A stretch of 64,000 bases of DNA from Bdellovibrio bacteriovorus. Its GTDB lineage: Bacteria > Bdellovibrionota > Bdellovibrionia > Bdellovibrionales > Bdellovibrionaceae. The stretch spans positions 1,674,001 through 1,738,000 of the forward strand of contig NZ_CP020946.1 of assembly GCF_002208115.1 (NCBI RefSeq), written 5' to 3'. The translations under genes were made by a program, and so were the position numbers. Positions 44,714 to 53,789 of this stretch are shown here, piece after piece; positions within the stretch are counted from its first letter, which is position 1; the number at the start of each line of letters is the position of its first letter. Under the pieces are notes generated by a model. That model had not been told where the DNA came from. It searched no databases and was given only the letters and a program-made list of their open reading frames with translations.

Positions 44714-44846
44714 TTGAGGTCGGGGGATCTTACCTTTTTACATCCTTGATCAGTCTTTTGTCGGCACCTGCCGAACGCGAAGAAGGGTCAAATTACATAT
44801 GGTGCCCGCAGCTCAGGGGAGTAAATTAAAACCAGAGGAGGGCGCC

Positions 44847-45746
44847 GTGATACCTCTGACCTGCATACTTCTTCCTATGTTACTGACACTGGGCTGGGCC
44901 CAGACATCTCCGGTCGTCACCGAGAAAATCACCGTCCCCTGGGCCGTCACTGATTGGGAGCCCTACTACATATTGGAAGGTGCCAATGCCAAGTCCGGCA
45001 GGGTCGATCGCCTGCGTCGCGTGCTGGAAGATCATCTGAAAGGCTATCAGTTCACTGATATGTATGCGGATATGCCAAAAACAATGGAGCTGTGGAAGCT
45101 GGGTAAAAACATTTGTTCAGGCTCTGCCTTGATGACCGCAGAGCGGGAAAAGCTGGCGTATTTTTCGGCACTGTCATTTCAGGTTCCCCATGAATATGTG
45201 CTGGTGACGGCTAATACAAAAATGGTGGAAGATCTGCCGGCGGAAATTTCTTTAAAAGATATTATGAAGAATAAAAAATGGACGGGCCTCTTCGTCAAAG
45301 ACCGTTCCTATGGTTCCGAGATCGATGCTCTGGTGAAAAGTGTTTCCCCGCGCGACAAACATCTGATGCTGAAGAAAAATGTGACTGAAGGCTACACTTC
45401 GCTGCTAAAGATGCTGGAAAAAAAGCGCTTTGATTACATGATCGAATACGAAGCCGTGGTGCGGGCGTATAACGAAAAGATCTTTCCGGCGAAACCGCTT
45501 GCGACCCGTATAGTGAAAGAATCTTATCCGTCGGCGGTGTTTTATCTGGCGTGCACCAAAAATCCATGGGGCCGGGATGTTGTTCGTCGGGCGGATCAGG
45601 CCTTGCAGAAAATGGCTTTGACCAGTGAATACCAGCGCGCCGTGGAATCCTGGCTGGCGCCGGACCTGCAAAAGAAAAGTCGAAAAATTCTGGATGAATT
45701 CTATCAGAAAAGAGCACAGGGACCGTGGATGACGGCCCCCTGGTGA
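44847..45746 (+). CDS. Periplasmic solute-binding-like protein (TIGR02285-type)
   Basis: The 299-residue protein has a Sec signal peptide (ILLPMLLTLGWAQ), then VPWAVTDWEPYYILEG and GSALMTAEREKLAYFS, matching the SBP_bac_3-like TIGR02285 family often found as lone binding proteins. Translation starts at GTG 44847, with AGAGGAGG at 44834-44841, 5 nt ahead. No permease is encoded next to it. The ligand is unknown. Ends 3 bp from the convergent oppC. Confidence 0.7.
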   Translation: MIPLTCILLPMLLTLGWAQTSPVVTEKITVPWAVTDWEPYYILEGANAKSGRVDRLRRVLEDHLKGYQFTDMYADMPKTMELWKLGKNICSGSALMTAEREKLAYFSALSFQVPHEYVLVTANTKMVEDLPAEISLKDIMKNKKWTGLFVKDRSYGSEIDALVKSVSPRDKHLMLKKNVTEGYTSLLKMLEKKRFDYMIEYEAVVRAYNEKIFPAKPLATRIVKESYPSAVFYLACTKNPWGRDVVRRADQALQKMALTSEYQRAVESWLAPDLQKKSRKILDEFYQKRAQGPWMTAPW

Positions 45747-45749
45747 AAA

Positions 45750-46964
45750 CTAGCGACGGATCGCTTTTGGATCGATGGCGTCCTGAAGACCATCACCCAG
45801 ATAGTTGAAGCTGACTGTCGTCAGGAAAATCAACAGACCCGGAAGAACTGCCAGGAACGGAGCCTGATAAATCAGCTCTTGAGCATTGTTCAGCATGTTA
45901 CCCCAGCTTGGTGTCGGAGGCATGATCCCCAGACCTAAGAAACTCAAAGCCGCTTCAAACAAGATGGATTCACCCACACCCAAAGTGATCGCCACCAGCA
46001 TTGGGGCAATCACGTTCGGGAACATGTGGCGGACGATGATTGTGCTGTCTTTCGCGCCCAAAGTTTTTGCCGCCAGTACGAATTCGCGTTCACGAATGGA
46101 CAGAATACTTCCGCGCACCAGACGAGCCACCGACATCCACGAGAACAGGCACAGGATGATGATCATCTTGAAGATGCTTTCGTTGGACGTGCTGATGATA
46201 GCTTTCAGCCATGGGATCTTGGAAAGATCAATGGCGGCGATAACAATCAGAACCGGGATGTGTGGCAGGGACAACAAAGCATCCGTCACGCGCATCAGGA
46301 AGGTGTCAATCATGCCGCCATAGAAGCCCGCAATACTGCCGATCAGAAGACCGATCAAGGCAGAAGCAATCGCCACCAGAACACCCACACCCATGGAAAC
46401 ACGGGTGCCGTAAACCAGGCGGATAAAGACATCACGGCCCAGTTCGTCGGTGCCGAACAGGTGGAAGGTTTCAAAGTTGTTGAACATGGAAACCAGACCC
46501 GCTGTTTCAGCGATGTTCAGGCTTTTCAGATCCGACAGGGCTTTGGATATTTCCTGGGCACCCAGTTCATAGATCGCGTCAGCTTCCGCCACCGCAACGA
46601 TGCCTTTTTCAACCAAAGCTTTTTGCACAACATCGGCCGCTTCGGGGTTGTCCGTGATGAAGCGTTCAATTTCAGTTTCACGAACATCCAGGCCCACAGA
46701 GGCGGTGGTCATTGGTGCCAGATAACGGTTCCCCACGTTTTGGGCATCCGGATCAAGGCCGGTCACGGCCTGAATGGTGCCGGCAAACACAGCCACCAGC
46801 AGGAAGATGCTGATGATCACAGCGCCAGCCACAGCCAGTTTGTGATCCATAAACTGCGACAGAACCATCTTCCACATCGGCTGGGCTTTTTCCAGCTCCG
46901 CACGATCCTTGGCTGACAGTTGGTTGGAATCAATTTCAATTTCGTTCATGGTCATTTCGCTCAT
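45750..46964 (-). CDS. oppC: Oligopeptide ABC transporter permease OppC with a periplasmic insertion
   Basis: This is a typical OppC-type permease (FGTDELGRDVFIRLVYG, the EAA region LVRGSILSIREREFVLAAKTLGA, and last helices) but has 404 residues instead of about 300. Between the first helix plus DPDAQNVGNRYLAP (to about 84) and FGTDELGRD (about 170) lie about 80 extra residues, Ala/Glu/Asp-rich and probably helical. That region should face the periplasm, where the binding protein docks. Last gene of the opp operon. Confidence 0.88.
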   Translation of the reverse strand: MSEMTMNEIEIDSNQLSAKDRAELEKAQPMWKMVLSQFMDHKLAVAGAVIISIFLLVAVFAGTIQAVTGLDPDAQNVGNRYLAPMTTASVGLDVRETEIERFITDNPEAADVVQKALVEKGIVAVAEADAIYELGAQEISKALSDLKSLNIAETAGLVSMFNNFETFHLFGTDELGRDVFIRLVYGTRVSMGVGVLVAIASALIGLLIGSIAGFYGGMIDTFLMRVTDALLSLPHIPVLIVIAAIDLSKIPWLKAIISTSNESIFKMIIILCLFSWMSVARLVRGSILSIREREFVLAAKTLGAKDSTIIVRHMFPNVIAPMLVAITLGVGESILFEAALSFLGLGIMPPTPSWGNMLNNAQELIYQAPFLAVLPGLLIFLTTVSFNYLGDGLQDAIDPKAIRR

Positions 46965-46975
46965 ACTTTATGATC

Positions 46976-47947
46976 CTATTGGTAAGAGATGCGAGGATCC
47001 GCAAAGCCGTACATGATGTCCGCGACCAGATTCATCAGCAAAACCATGCTGACGGAAATCACGAAAGAGATCATGGCCACGTTGTAGTCATTACCGATGA
47101 TGGAGTCGTAAACAAGTTTACCCACGCCCTGATAAGCAAAGACAGTCTCTGTCAGAATGGCGCCGGAGAACAATCCCGAGAAGCTCAAAGCCAGGATCGT
47201 GATCAGCGGGATCAGGGCATTACGGAAGCCGTGCTGCCAGATCACTGTTTTGCGGGAAAGGCCTTTGGCTCTTGCCGTGCGGATGAAATCATTGCGCATG
47301 GCTTCGAGCATGGTGGAACGGGTGAATCTTGAGAAGCGTCCGATCTGCTGAATGGACAGACTCAAGACAGGAAGAATCAGATAGATAGAGCGGTCTTTGA
47401 TATCAGCCCAAAGGCCCATATCTGAAGCTCCGATGGTTTGTGTGCCCCCGGCCGGTAAGATGGGGAATTTCACGGCAAAAAGAATAATCAAGACGATGGC
47501 CAGCCAGAATGAGGGGATGGAAATGCCCCCGAACGAGAACAGATTCACAATGTAATCGGTTCGGCTTCCCGGCTTCAGCGCCGAGATCACGCCCAGAGGA
47601 ATGGCAATGGCAATGGAAAGGGTCAAAGAAATTGCAGAAAGCAGGAAGGTGTTCCACAGACGGGGACCCATCAGTTCCTGAACCGGAACACGATAGGTAC
47701 GGCTGTAACCAAGATCACCCTGAAGGATGGAGCCCATCCAACTGGCGTAACGTTTATAGACCGGCTGGTCCAAACCGTACAACGATTTCAGACGGGCCAC
47801 GTCTTCAGCGGTGATTTTGGGATTGGAGGCCACCATCATGTCCACCGGGTCACCGGGCATTAAGCTCATCAGATAGAAACACACGTAGGACAGGATCACT
47901 ATCACAGCGAGTGTCTGCAAAATGCGGCGGGTGATGAATGTAGTCAT
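46976..47947 (-). CDS. oppB: Oligopeptide ABC transporter permease OppB
   Basis: The 323-residue permease has N-terminal ITRRILQTLAVIVILSYVCFYLMSLMPGDPVD, six membrane segments and the EAA loop with FTRSTMLEAMRNDFIRTARAKGLS. It forms the channel heterodimer with OppC. Eleven bp separate it from oppC and 26 bp from oppA. Length is normal for OppB. Confidence 0.93.
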   Translation of the reverse strand: MTTFITRRILQTLAVIVILSYVCFYLMSLMPGDPVDMMVASNPKITAEDVARLKSLYGLDQPVYKRYASWMGSILQGDLGYSRTYRVPVQELMGPRLWNTFLLSAISLTLSIAIAIPLGVISALKPGSRTDYIVNLFSFGGISIPSFWLAIVLIILFAVKFPILPAGGTQTIGASDMGLWADIKDRSIYLILPVLSLSIQQIGRFSRFTRSTMLEAMRNDFIRTARAKGLSRKTVIWQHGFRNALIPLITILALSFSGLFSGAILTETVFAYQGVGKLVYDSIIGNDYNVAMISFVISVSMVLLMNLVADIMYGFADPRISYQ

Positions 47948-47973
47948 AACAGGGGTCCTCCAGAGTCAGGGAT

Positions 47974-49665
47974 CTAGTTCAGGTTCCAGTCTTCGATGTT
48001 GTTTGTCTCGTAGAACTGGTGACCAGCCATTTTGTAACCCTTCAAGTTTTTCGGAGTCACAGAAATGTCAGAGCGGTAGTAAAGTGGCAAAACCGGAACT
48101 TCCGCAGTGTAAAGCTTCAGGATTTCATGAACCAGGTCGGCGCGTTTCTTCGCGTTGAATTCAAGATCCAGAGCGTCCAGGTTTTTATCAACAGTTGCGT
48201 TTGTCCAACCGTGATAGTTCTGACCGGACCAGCCGTTGCTGTTGTTCGGAATAGCTTTGGAATAAACCGTAGAACGCGGGCTGTTTTCCGGAGAAGAAAC
48301 CCAGGCAAACAAGGCCATGCCCTCGAACTTGCGTTTGGACATGGTTTCACCGAAGAACACACGTGCTGGTTCATTCTTGATCAGCACTTCGATACCAGCC
48401 TGTTTCCATTGGTTTTGCAGGTAAACCTGAACCAGCTCACGGGTTTTGTTGCCCGCAGTTGTCTGGAAGACGATGGAAAGCTTTTTGCCGTCTTTGTAGC
48501 GGTAGCCATCTTTACCCATTGTCCAGCCAGCAGCATCCAGAAGTTTTCCGGCTTCACGCTTGGAGTAACGGTACACAGTGATCTCTTTTGGATCCGCAGT
48601 GAACCAAGGATCTTTCGGGGATACGTTGTGCAAAGCCACTTGTTGTTTGTTCTCGAACAACGCTTTCACCAGGTCGTCGCGGTTGATGGAATACAACAAC
48701 GCTTTACGAACGTTCACATCTTTCAGGATTGGATTGTCCAAACGAAGGTCGATGTGCTCGTAAGTCACGGACGGAACGAAATGAACCACGTAAGGCAGGT
48801 TCTCAGACTTGTTTTTCTTGTCGAAAGCAAGTGCCTGATCCAGATCCAGACCCAAAGTGGAGATCATGTCGATGGTGCCGGAGCGAAGGTTGGCTTCCAT
48901 AGTTCCGGTGTTCGGGATCAGCTTCACGATCACCTTTTTGATGTTCGGCTGTTTGCCATAGAAGTTCGGGTTGGCTGCAAATGCCACGTGAGAACCCAAT
49001 TTGACTTCGCTGATCACATAAGGACCGTTGTAAAGGCCCGGATTGGTCGGGTTGCGAACATAATTGGAATTCTTCTCGTAGCCTTCTTTTTGCTTGGAGT
49101 GTTTGTCAAACACAGGTTTTTCCAGGTGAGTTGGCACCGGGAAGAACTGAGCCAATGTGAAGAAGTCCCATTTGGCTTTTTCGTATTTGAATGTGCACTT
49201 CTTTGGATTTTTAGGATCGATGTCGATCTTTTCCACCTGAGTCCACTGTTCTTTTTCACCCACGCTCACAGTCGGGCTGGTCGCGATGGTGTGGGAAGTG
49301 ATGAAGTCCTGGCAGATAACCGGTTTACCGTCGCCCCATTTGGCGCTTTCGATGATTTCCCAGTTGGCTACAATCTTCTTTTTGCCGCCTTCTTCGATGA
49401 TCTTCGCAGTGCCTTTGTCCAAAGAAGGAATTTCTTTGGCAAGCTGAGTGACCCATTTGCCTTCAGGAGTCAGAACCACCAAAGAACGGCCCACCATGCG
49501 GTACATGTAAGCAGAAGCAGACATGGACATGATCAGCGGATTCATGGTTTCGAATTCCTGAGAGATACCGATTTTAAGTTCGGTGTTGGACGGAGCTGCC
49601 ACAGCCTGGACACTCATGCCCAAACCTGCAACCACGCAGAGACCTTTCGCAAACTTTTTCAACAT
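47974..49665 (-). CDS. oppA: Peptide-binding protein OppA (SBP_bac_5 family)
   Basis: The 563-residue periplasmic binding protein has a Sec signal peptide (MLKKFAKGLCVVAGLGMSVQAVA) with no lipobox. The family 5 SBP pattern follows, including NVRKALLYSINRDDLVKALF near residue 335. It captures oligopeptides for OppBC. ATG 49665 has AAGGAGA upstream; the longer frame to 49863 is not used. A long frame on the plus strand across it is a shadow. Confidence 0.92.
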   Translation of the reverse strand: MLKKFAKGLCVVAGLGMSVQAVAAPSNTELKIGISQEFETMNPLIMSMSASAYMYRMVGRSLVVLTPEGKWVTQLAKEIPSLDKGTAKIIEEGGKKKIVANWEIIESAKWGDGKPVICQDFITSHTIATSPTVSVGEKEQWTQVEKIDIDPKNPKKCTFKYEKAKWDFFTLAQFFPVPTHLEKPVFDKHSKQKEGYEKNSNYVRNPTNPGLYNGPYVISEVKLGSHVAFAANPNFYGKQPNIKKVIVKLIPNTGTMEANLRSGTIDMISTLGLDLDQALAFDKKNKSENLPYVVHFVPSVTYEHIDLRLDNPILKDVNVRKALLYSINRDDLVKALFENKQQVALHNVSPKDPWFTADPKEITVYRYSKREAGKLLDAAGWTMGKDGYRYKDGKKLSIVFQTTAGNKTRELVQVYLQNQWKQAGIEVLIKNEPARVFFGETMSKRKFEGMALFAWVSSPENSPRSTVYSKAIPNNSNGWSGQNYHGWTNATVDKNLDALDLEFNAKKRADLVHEILKLYTAEVPVLPLYYRSDISVTPKNLKGYKMAGHQFYETNNIEDWNLN

Positions 49666-49699
49666 CACTTTCTCCTTGTTGATTAACTTTAAAACAAAA

Positions 49700-50683
49700 C
49701 TAAACCGACATCTTTGGTGCGGACTCAAGCCAGCACGCCTTCTGATGATTTCCCTGGCCTTCCAAAACCGGGGTCTTTTGCGAACAGATGTCCATTTTAT
49801 AAGGACATCTTGTGTGGAAAGAGCAGCCGGAAGGCGGGTTGATCGGGCTTGGCACTTCGCCACCCAGGGATTTTTTCATTTTCTTTTTACCGTGACCCAC
49901 GCGCGGGATTGCGCCGATCAAAGCCTGCGTGTACGGGTGCTGAGGATTTTTGAAAAGCTCATCACGCGGGGCGATTTCGACAATCTTACCCAGGTACATC
50001 ACGGCGATACGGTCACAGGTGTGCTCGATCACGGAAAGATCGTGGGAGATAAACACATAAGTCAGTTTCAGCTTTTCCTGCAGGTCTTTCAGTAGATTCA
50101 GAATCTGCGCCTGAATGGAAACATCCAGGGCGCTGACCGGCTCGTCACAAATGATCAGTTCCGGATTCAAAGCAATCGCACGGGCGATGGAAATACGCTG
50201 GCGCTGACCCCCGGAAAATTCATGCGGGTAACGATTCACATGACCTTTGCGCAGGCCCACGACTTCGATCAGTTCCAAAACGCGCTGAGTGCGCTCTTCC
50301 GCAGTGCCGACGTTATGAATATCCATAGGCTGGCGGATGATTTGACCCACGGTCATGCGTGGATCCAAAGACGCATACGGATCCTGGAAGATCATCTGCA
50401 TGTTCTTGCGTTTTTTGCGCAAAGCTTCGCCTTTAAGTTTCAGGAAATCCTGACCATCAAAGTTGATGTCACCGGCTGTCGGTTCATAAAGACGGATCAA
50501 AGTTCTGCCCAAAGTGGACTTGCCGCAACCGGATTCACCCACCAGACCTAAAGTTTCACCTTTGCGAACGTACAGGGAAACATCGTCCACGGCCTTAACG
50601 CTGGCCACTTCACGCAACAACAGACCCTTTTTGATAGGGAAGTGTTTTTTGATATTTTTGGCTTCAAGAATGATTTCGTTCAT
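49700..50683 (-). CDS. oppF: Oligopeptide ABC transporter ATPase OppF
   Basis: The 327-residue ATP-binding subunit has Walker [12 protein letters not shown], the ABC signature [15 protein letters not shown], and Walker [13 protein letters not shown], then the oligopeptide/dipeptide C-terminal extension with [14 protein letters not shown]. It energises OppBC from the cytoplasm. Lies 34 bp before oppA and 18 bp after oppD. Confidence 0.93.
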   Translation of the reverse strand: MNEIILEAKNIKKHFPIKKGLLLREVASVKAVDDVSLYVRKGETLGLVGESGCGKSTLGRTLIRLYEPTAGDINFDGQDFLKLKGEALRKKRKNMQMIFQDPYASLDPRMTVGQIIRQPMDIHNVGTAEERTQRVLELIEVVGLRKGHVNRYPHEFSGGQRQRISIARAIALNPELIICDEPVSALDVSIQAQILNLLKDLQEKLKLTYVFISHDLSVIEHTCDRIAVMYLGKIVEIAPRDELFKNPQHPYTQALIGAIPRVGHGKKKMKKSLGGEVPSPINPPSGCSFHTRCPYKMDICSQKTPVLEGQGNHQKACWLESAPKMSV

Positions 50684-50701
50684 CTTTATTATTCCCGAAC
50701 C

Positions 50702-51670
50702 TTAAAGAGGGTTGAAGCAGGCCACTTTATGACCCGGTCTGATTTCTACCAAAGGCGGCTTGGTGCCGGCGCATTCACTTTTTACGCGAGAACAACGGTT
50801 CACAAAAGGGCAGCCTTTCGGCAGTTCGTACGGTGCCGGGACCGAACCTTCAATGGTGGTCAGGCGGCTGACGCGTTCGCCGAATTTAGGGCGGGATGCG
50901 ATCAATGCCGCTGTATAAGGATGGCTTGGGTTCAGGAACAGTTCAGAGGTGTCTGCTTGTTCGCAAGTCTGGCCACCGTACATAACCATCACCCGGTCCG
51001 AAATCTCGGAAATTACACCCAGGTCGTGGGTGATAAACTGAACAGTCATGTTCAGCTTTTCCTGCAAGCCTTGGATCAGCTCCAGGATTTGGGCCTGAAT
51101 CGTCACGTCCAACGCGGTCGTTGGTTCATCGGCGATCAGGAATGTTGGGTCGCAGGAAAGAGCCATGGCAATCATGGCTCTTTGTCTCATGCCGCCGGAC
51201 AGTTGGTGAGGGTAAGCCTCATAACGTTCTTCCGGGGAAGGGATGCCCACCAGGCGAAGCATTTCAATGGCACGTTCGCGGGACTCTTTCGGTCCGCACT
51301 TTTTGTGCTTCATGATCTGTTCATCCATCTGGAACCCGATGGTCAGAACCGGGTTCAGGGCCGTCATCGGCTCCTGAAAGATCATCGCCATCTCGCCGCC
51401 GCGAACTTCGGCCATTTCCGGTTCAGAAAGTTTCAAAATATCACGGCCATTCAGCAGGACCTGGCCGCCGGTAACTTTTCCCGGTTTTTCAATCAGACGC
51501 ATCAAAGAATAGGAAGTGACAGATTTGCCGCAACCGGATTCGCCCACGATCCCCAGGGTTTGACCTTTATAGATGTCATAACTGACGTTGTTGACGGCGC
51601 GGACCGGGCCCATCTTTGTGTGAAAGGTGGTTTCCAGATTCTTAACTTCAAGTATTGGTTGAATAGCCAC
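50702..51670 (-). CDS. oppD: Oligopeptide ABC transporter ATPase OppD
   Basis: The 322-residue paralogue of OppF has Walker [15 protein letters not shown], signature [15 protein letters not shown] and Walker [13 protein letters not shown], with the C-terminal Cys-containing motif [14 protein letters not shown]. It pairs with OppF. It begins 13 bp after the sohB stop, so sohB and opp may share a transcript. Confidence 0.93.
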   Translation of the reverse strand: MAIQPILEVKNLETTFHTKMGPVRAVNNVSYDIYKGQTLGIVGESGCGKSVTSYSLMRLIEKPGKVTGGQVLLNGRDILKLSEPEMAEVRGGEMAMIFQEPMTALNPVLTIGFQMDEQIMKHKKCGPKESRERAIEMLRLVGIPSPEERYEAYPHQLSGGMRQRAMIAMALSCDPTFLIADEPTTALDVTIQAQILELIQGLQEKLNMTVQFITHDLGVISEISDRVMVMYGGQTCEQADTSELFLNPSHPYTAALIASRPKFGERVSRLTTIEGSVPAPYELPKGCPFVNRCSRVKSECAGTKPPLVEIRPGHKVACFNPL

Positions 51671-51683
51671 TATTTAAGTCCTC

Positions 51684-52703
51684 TTAAAGAAAGCGTCTTG
51701 TTTCAAGTTCTTCCATGGCAGAAAGGGCGCCTTTTTTTAGGGCCTTTCCCAAAACGCCGGTCAGCTTGTCGCTTAAGCTTTCGTGGTGTTCAAATTTTAC
51801 TTTAACTACCTGATGCTTTTCAGAAAGGGTCAGAAGGTAGTCATCGCTGGTGCGGATTTCATCAACCAGCAGTTTTGTCAGGGCTTGTTCGCCGTACCAG
51901 TATTCGCCGGTGGCTACTTCAGACAGATTCATCTGTGGACGGAAGCGGCTGACAAAGCTCTTGAACAGCACATGCGTGTCTTCAAGCTGTTGTTTGAACT
52001 TTTCTTCGCCCTTGTCAGTGATTTCACCCAAAAGGCTCACAGTTCGCTTGAACTCTCCAGCGGTGTATTCTTTGTAGTCTACATCGTGCTTTTTCAACAG
52101 ACGGTGCAGGTTTGGAAGCTGGGCCACCACACCGATAGAGCCAACAATGGCAAACGGGGCGCACAGGATTTTGTTCGCGGTCACAGACATCAGGTAACCG
52201 CCGCTGGCAGCCACTTTGTCCACGCAAACAGTCAATGGAATGCCTTTTTCACGGATGCGCAAAAGCTGGCTTGCGGCCAGGCCGTAACCATGAACGACAC
52301 CGCCCGGGCTTTCCACGCGAACGACAACTTCGTCAGACGGGGTGGCCAGGGTCAAAACAGCCGTGACTTCTTCGCGCAGGTTTTCAACCGCAGACGCTTT
52401 CACGTCGCCTTCAAAGTCGATCACGAAGATTTTTTTGTCGCCATCGCTGGATTTGGATTCAAGGGCTTTGCGCTCTTCTTTCAACTTTTTCTTGAGCTCT
52501 TTGCGCTCGGACTTGGTGACGGTGTGGGCTTTCAGAAGATGACGGAAGTTTTTGTAGCGCTTATGCAGAAGTTCGATTTGAATTTCGGATTTGTGACTTG
52601 CCTTGGCAGCCAGCAGGGCGATGACCAGAATCACCGCAAGGACGGCGAAAAGGATCAAAAAGGTCTGTGCTGCGAAAACTCCGATGCTCTGCAATGCGTC
52701 CAT
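51684..52703 (-). CDS. sohB: SohB-like S49 inner-membrane protease
   Basis: The 339-residue protein has one N-terminal membrane helix (QTFLILFAVLAVILVIALL), a coiled Lys/Glu segment (ERKELKKKLKEERKALE), and the S49 domain with RVESPGGVVHGYG, the catalytic Ser in VAASGGYLM, IVGSIGVVAQ and the catalytic Lys region TAGEFKRTVS. It cleaves membrane or signal peptides in the periplasm. Start at 52703 has AAGGAG upstream. Confidence 0.9.
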   Translation of the reverse strand: MDALQSIGVFAAQTFLILFAVLAVILVIALLAAKASHKSEIQIELLHKRYKNFRHLLKAHTVTKSERKELKKKLKEERKALESKSSDGDKKIFVIDFEGDVKASAVENLREEVTAVLTLATPSDEVVVRVESPGGVVHGYGLAASQLLRIREKGIPLTVCVDKVAASGGYLMSVTANKILCAPFAIVGSIGVVAQLPNLHRLLKKHDVDYKEYTAGEFKRTVSLLGEITDKGEEKFKQQLEDTHVLFKSFVSRFRPQMNLSEVATGEYWYGEQALTKLLVDEIRTSDDYLLTLSEKHQVVKVKFEHHESLSDKLTGVLGKALKKGALSAMEELETRRFL

Positions 52704-52813
52704 AGTACTCCTTAGGGGCAAGTTGGTACGTTATTGAGAAAACAGACAAAGGTCGAGCATCTTTTTTGTTTGCTCAAAAAAAACCGGGAGCCCTGATAGA
52801 CTCGGAAGTACGA

Positions 52814-53563
52814 ATGAAACCTTCAGGGCGTCTGACCTCTCTTCTTCTGCTTAGTTTTTTTGCTTCCTCTGCATGGGGGGAAAGCCCGGAAGAGGCTCGT
52901 CTAAAGGGTTTTGCTCAGCATCATAAGGCGCAGGATCGCTTTGAACAGGCTCGTCAGCAGGGCGAGCGTGCCTATCTTGAAGAAGAAGAGCAGTGGGAAC
53001 GTCAGAAAGACCGCCAGCTTGAAGAATACAAGAAAAACAAAAAATCGATTGTTATGACTGAAGACGGCCCGGAAGCTCAGGCTGATGCGGCTGCTAAGAA
53101 ACGCTGGGACGAATCCTATGAAAAGGAGCGTCGAGTGTATGCGGCCGAAAGTGCGCGCCGCGAATCTTTGGATCGTGGGGCAAAGAATCTGCCGTCTGAA
53201 TCTCAGGAATTGGGTTTGCTTGAAGATCGTCCACGTTACGACTATCGCAAGCGCGCCATGTTCGGCGGTAAGCCCAAGTTCGGCTCCAGTGCCAGCTCGG
53301 GCTCTTCCGGCGGTTCCAGTTTCGGTGGGGGATCTAGCAGTCCCTCATTCCCGCCACCACCAACATTTGATGATTTTGGCGGCGACGGCGGCTATGTGCC
53401 GGCGCCCAATATGCCAGAAGATTACGGTGATATTCCACCACCTCCTCCGCCACCACCACCTCCACCGCCGTTTGGCGATGACTTTGGAGGAGGATTCGGA
53501 GGCGATTCAGACTTCCCACCTCCGCCACCACCCCCACCATTCGAAGGCGGCGGCGACTTCTAA
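52814..53563 (+). CDS. Secreted coiled, Gly- and Pro-rich protein
   Basis: The 249-residue product has a signal peptide (LTSLLLLSFFASSAWG) and then a strongly charged Lys/Glu/Arg helix of about 120 residues, predicted coiled coil. The last 85 residues are Ser/Gly-rich, then alternate two polyproline runs (12 and 8 consecutive Pro) with GGGFGGDSDF-type glycine/aspartate/phenylalanine stretches, ending GGGDF. No known domain. Polyproline segments usually scaffold protein contacts or form wall-spanning rods. Pro-run tracts will need EF-P for translation (known for any such run). Confidence 0.65.
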   Translation: MKPSGRLTSLLLLSFFASSAWGESPEEARLKGFAQHHKAQDRFEQARQQGERAYLEEEEQWERQKDRQLEEYKKNKKSIVMTEDGPEAQADAAAKKRWDESYEKERRVYAAESARRESLDRGAKNLPSESQELGLLEDRPRYDYRKRAMFGGKPKFGSSASSGSSGGSSFGGGSSSPSFPPPPTFDDFGGDGGYVPAPNMPEDYGDIPPPPPPPPPPPPFGDDFGGGFGGDSDFPPPPPPPPFEGGGDF

Positions 53564-53564
53564 G

Positions 53565-53666
53565 CGAAAGCTGGAACTTGCCCAAACTCTGCGTTGCTGC
53601 GTCGGCGGCGTGCTGTTAGCACGCCTTTCTCCTTGCGCCTTGATTTTGGGCAAGTTGCAGCTTTCG
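53565..53666. repeat. Palindromic element at a convergent junction
   Basis: Arms of 22 nt (53565-53586 and 53645-53666) are complementary with one mismatch. They begin right after the stop codon. A second hairpin (GGCGTGCT with AGCACGCC, 53607-53614 and 53618-53625) lies inside. The design resembles the palindromes at 1979 and 12192. It is followed by a T9-G8 run (53678-53696). Confidence 0.75.
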
Positions 53667-53696
53667 TGGTTCCCGGTTTTTTTTTGGGGGGGGCGG

Positions 53697-53789
53697 GCCA
53701 AATGCCTTTGGCATTTGTGCCAAGGGGAGGGGCCAAAACGGCTTTGCCATTTTGAGCCTGGAAGTCAAAGTGCCGAAGGCCTTTGTGCT
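53697..53789. repeat. Tandem array of three related small hairpins
   Basis: Three hairpins follow one another: CAAATGCC-TTT-GGCATTTG near 53699-53718, CAAAACGGC-TTT-GCCATTTTG near 53733-53753, and CAAAGTGCC-GAA-GGCCTTTG near 53766-53785. All share CAAA outer ends, a GCC/GGC core and a three-base loop. They stand between convergent genes. Confidence 0.6.

Noticed and set aside
44645-44830. Possible small RNA or tRNA in a GC-rich gap
   Set aside because: Only one 7-bp hairpin; no cloverleaf, promoter-terminator pair or conserved motif.
48019-49686. 555-codon open frame on the plus strand
   Set aside because: Antisense shadow of oppA, with no recognisable protein motif.
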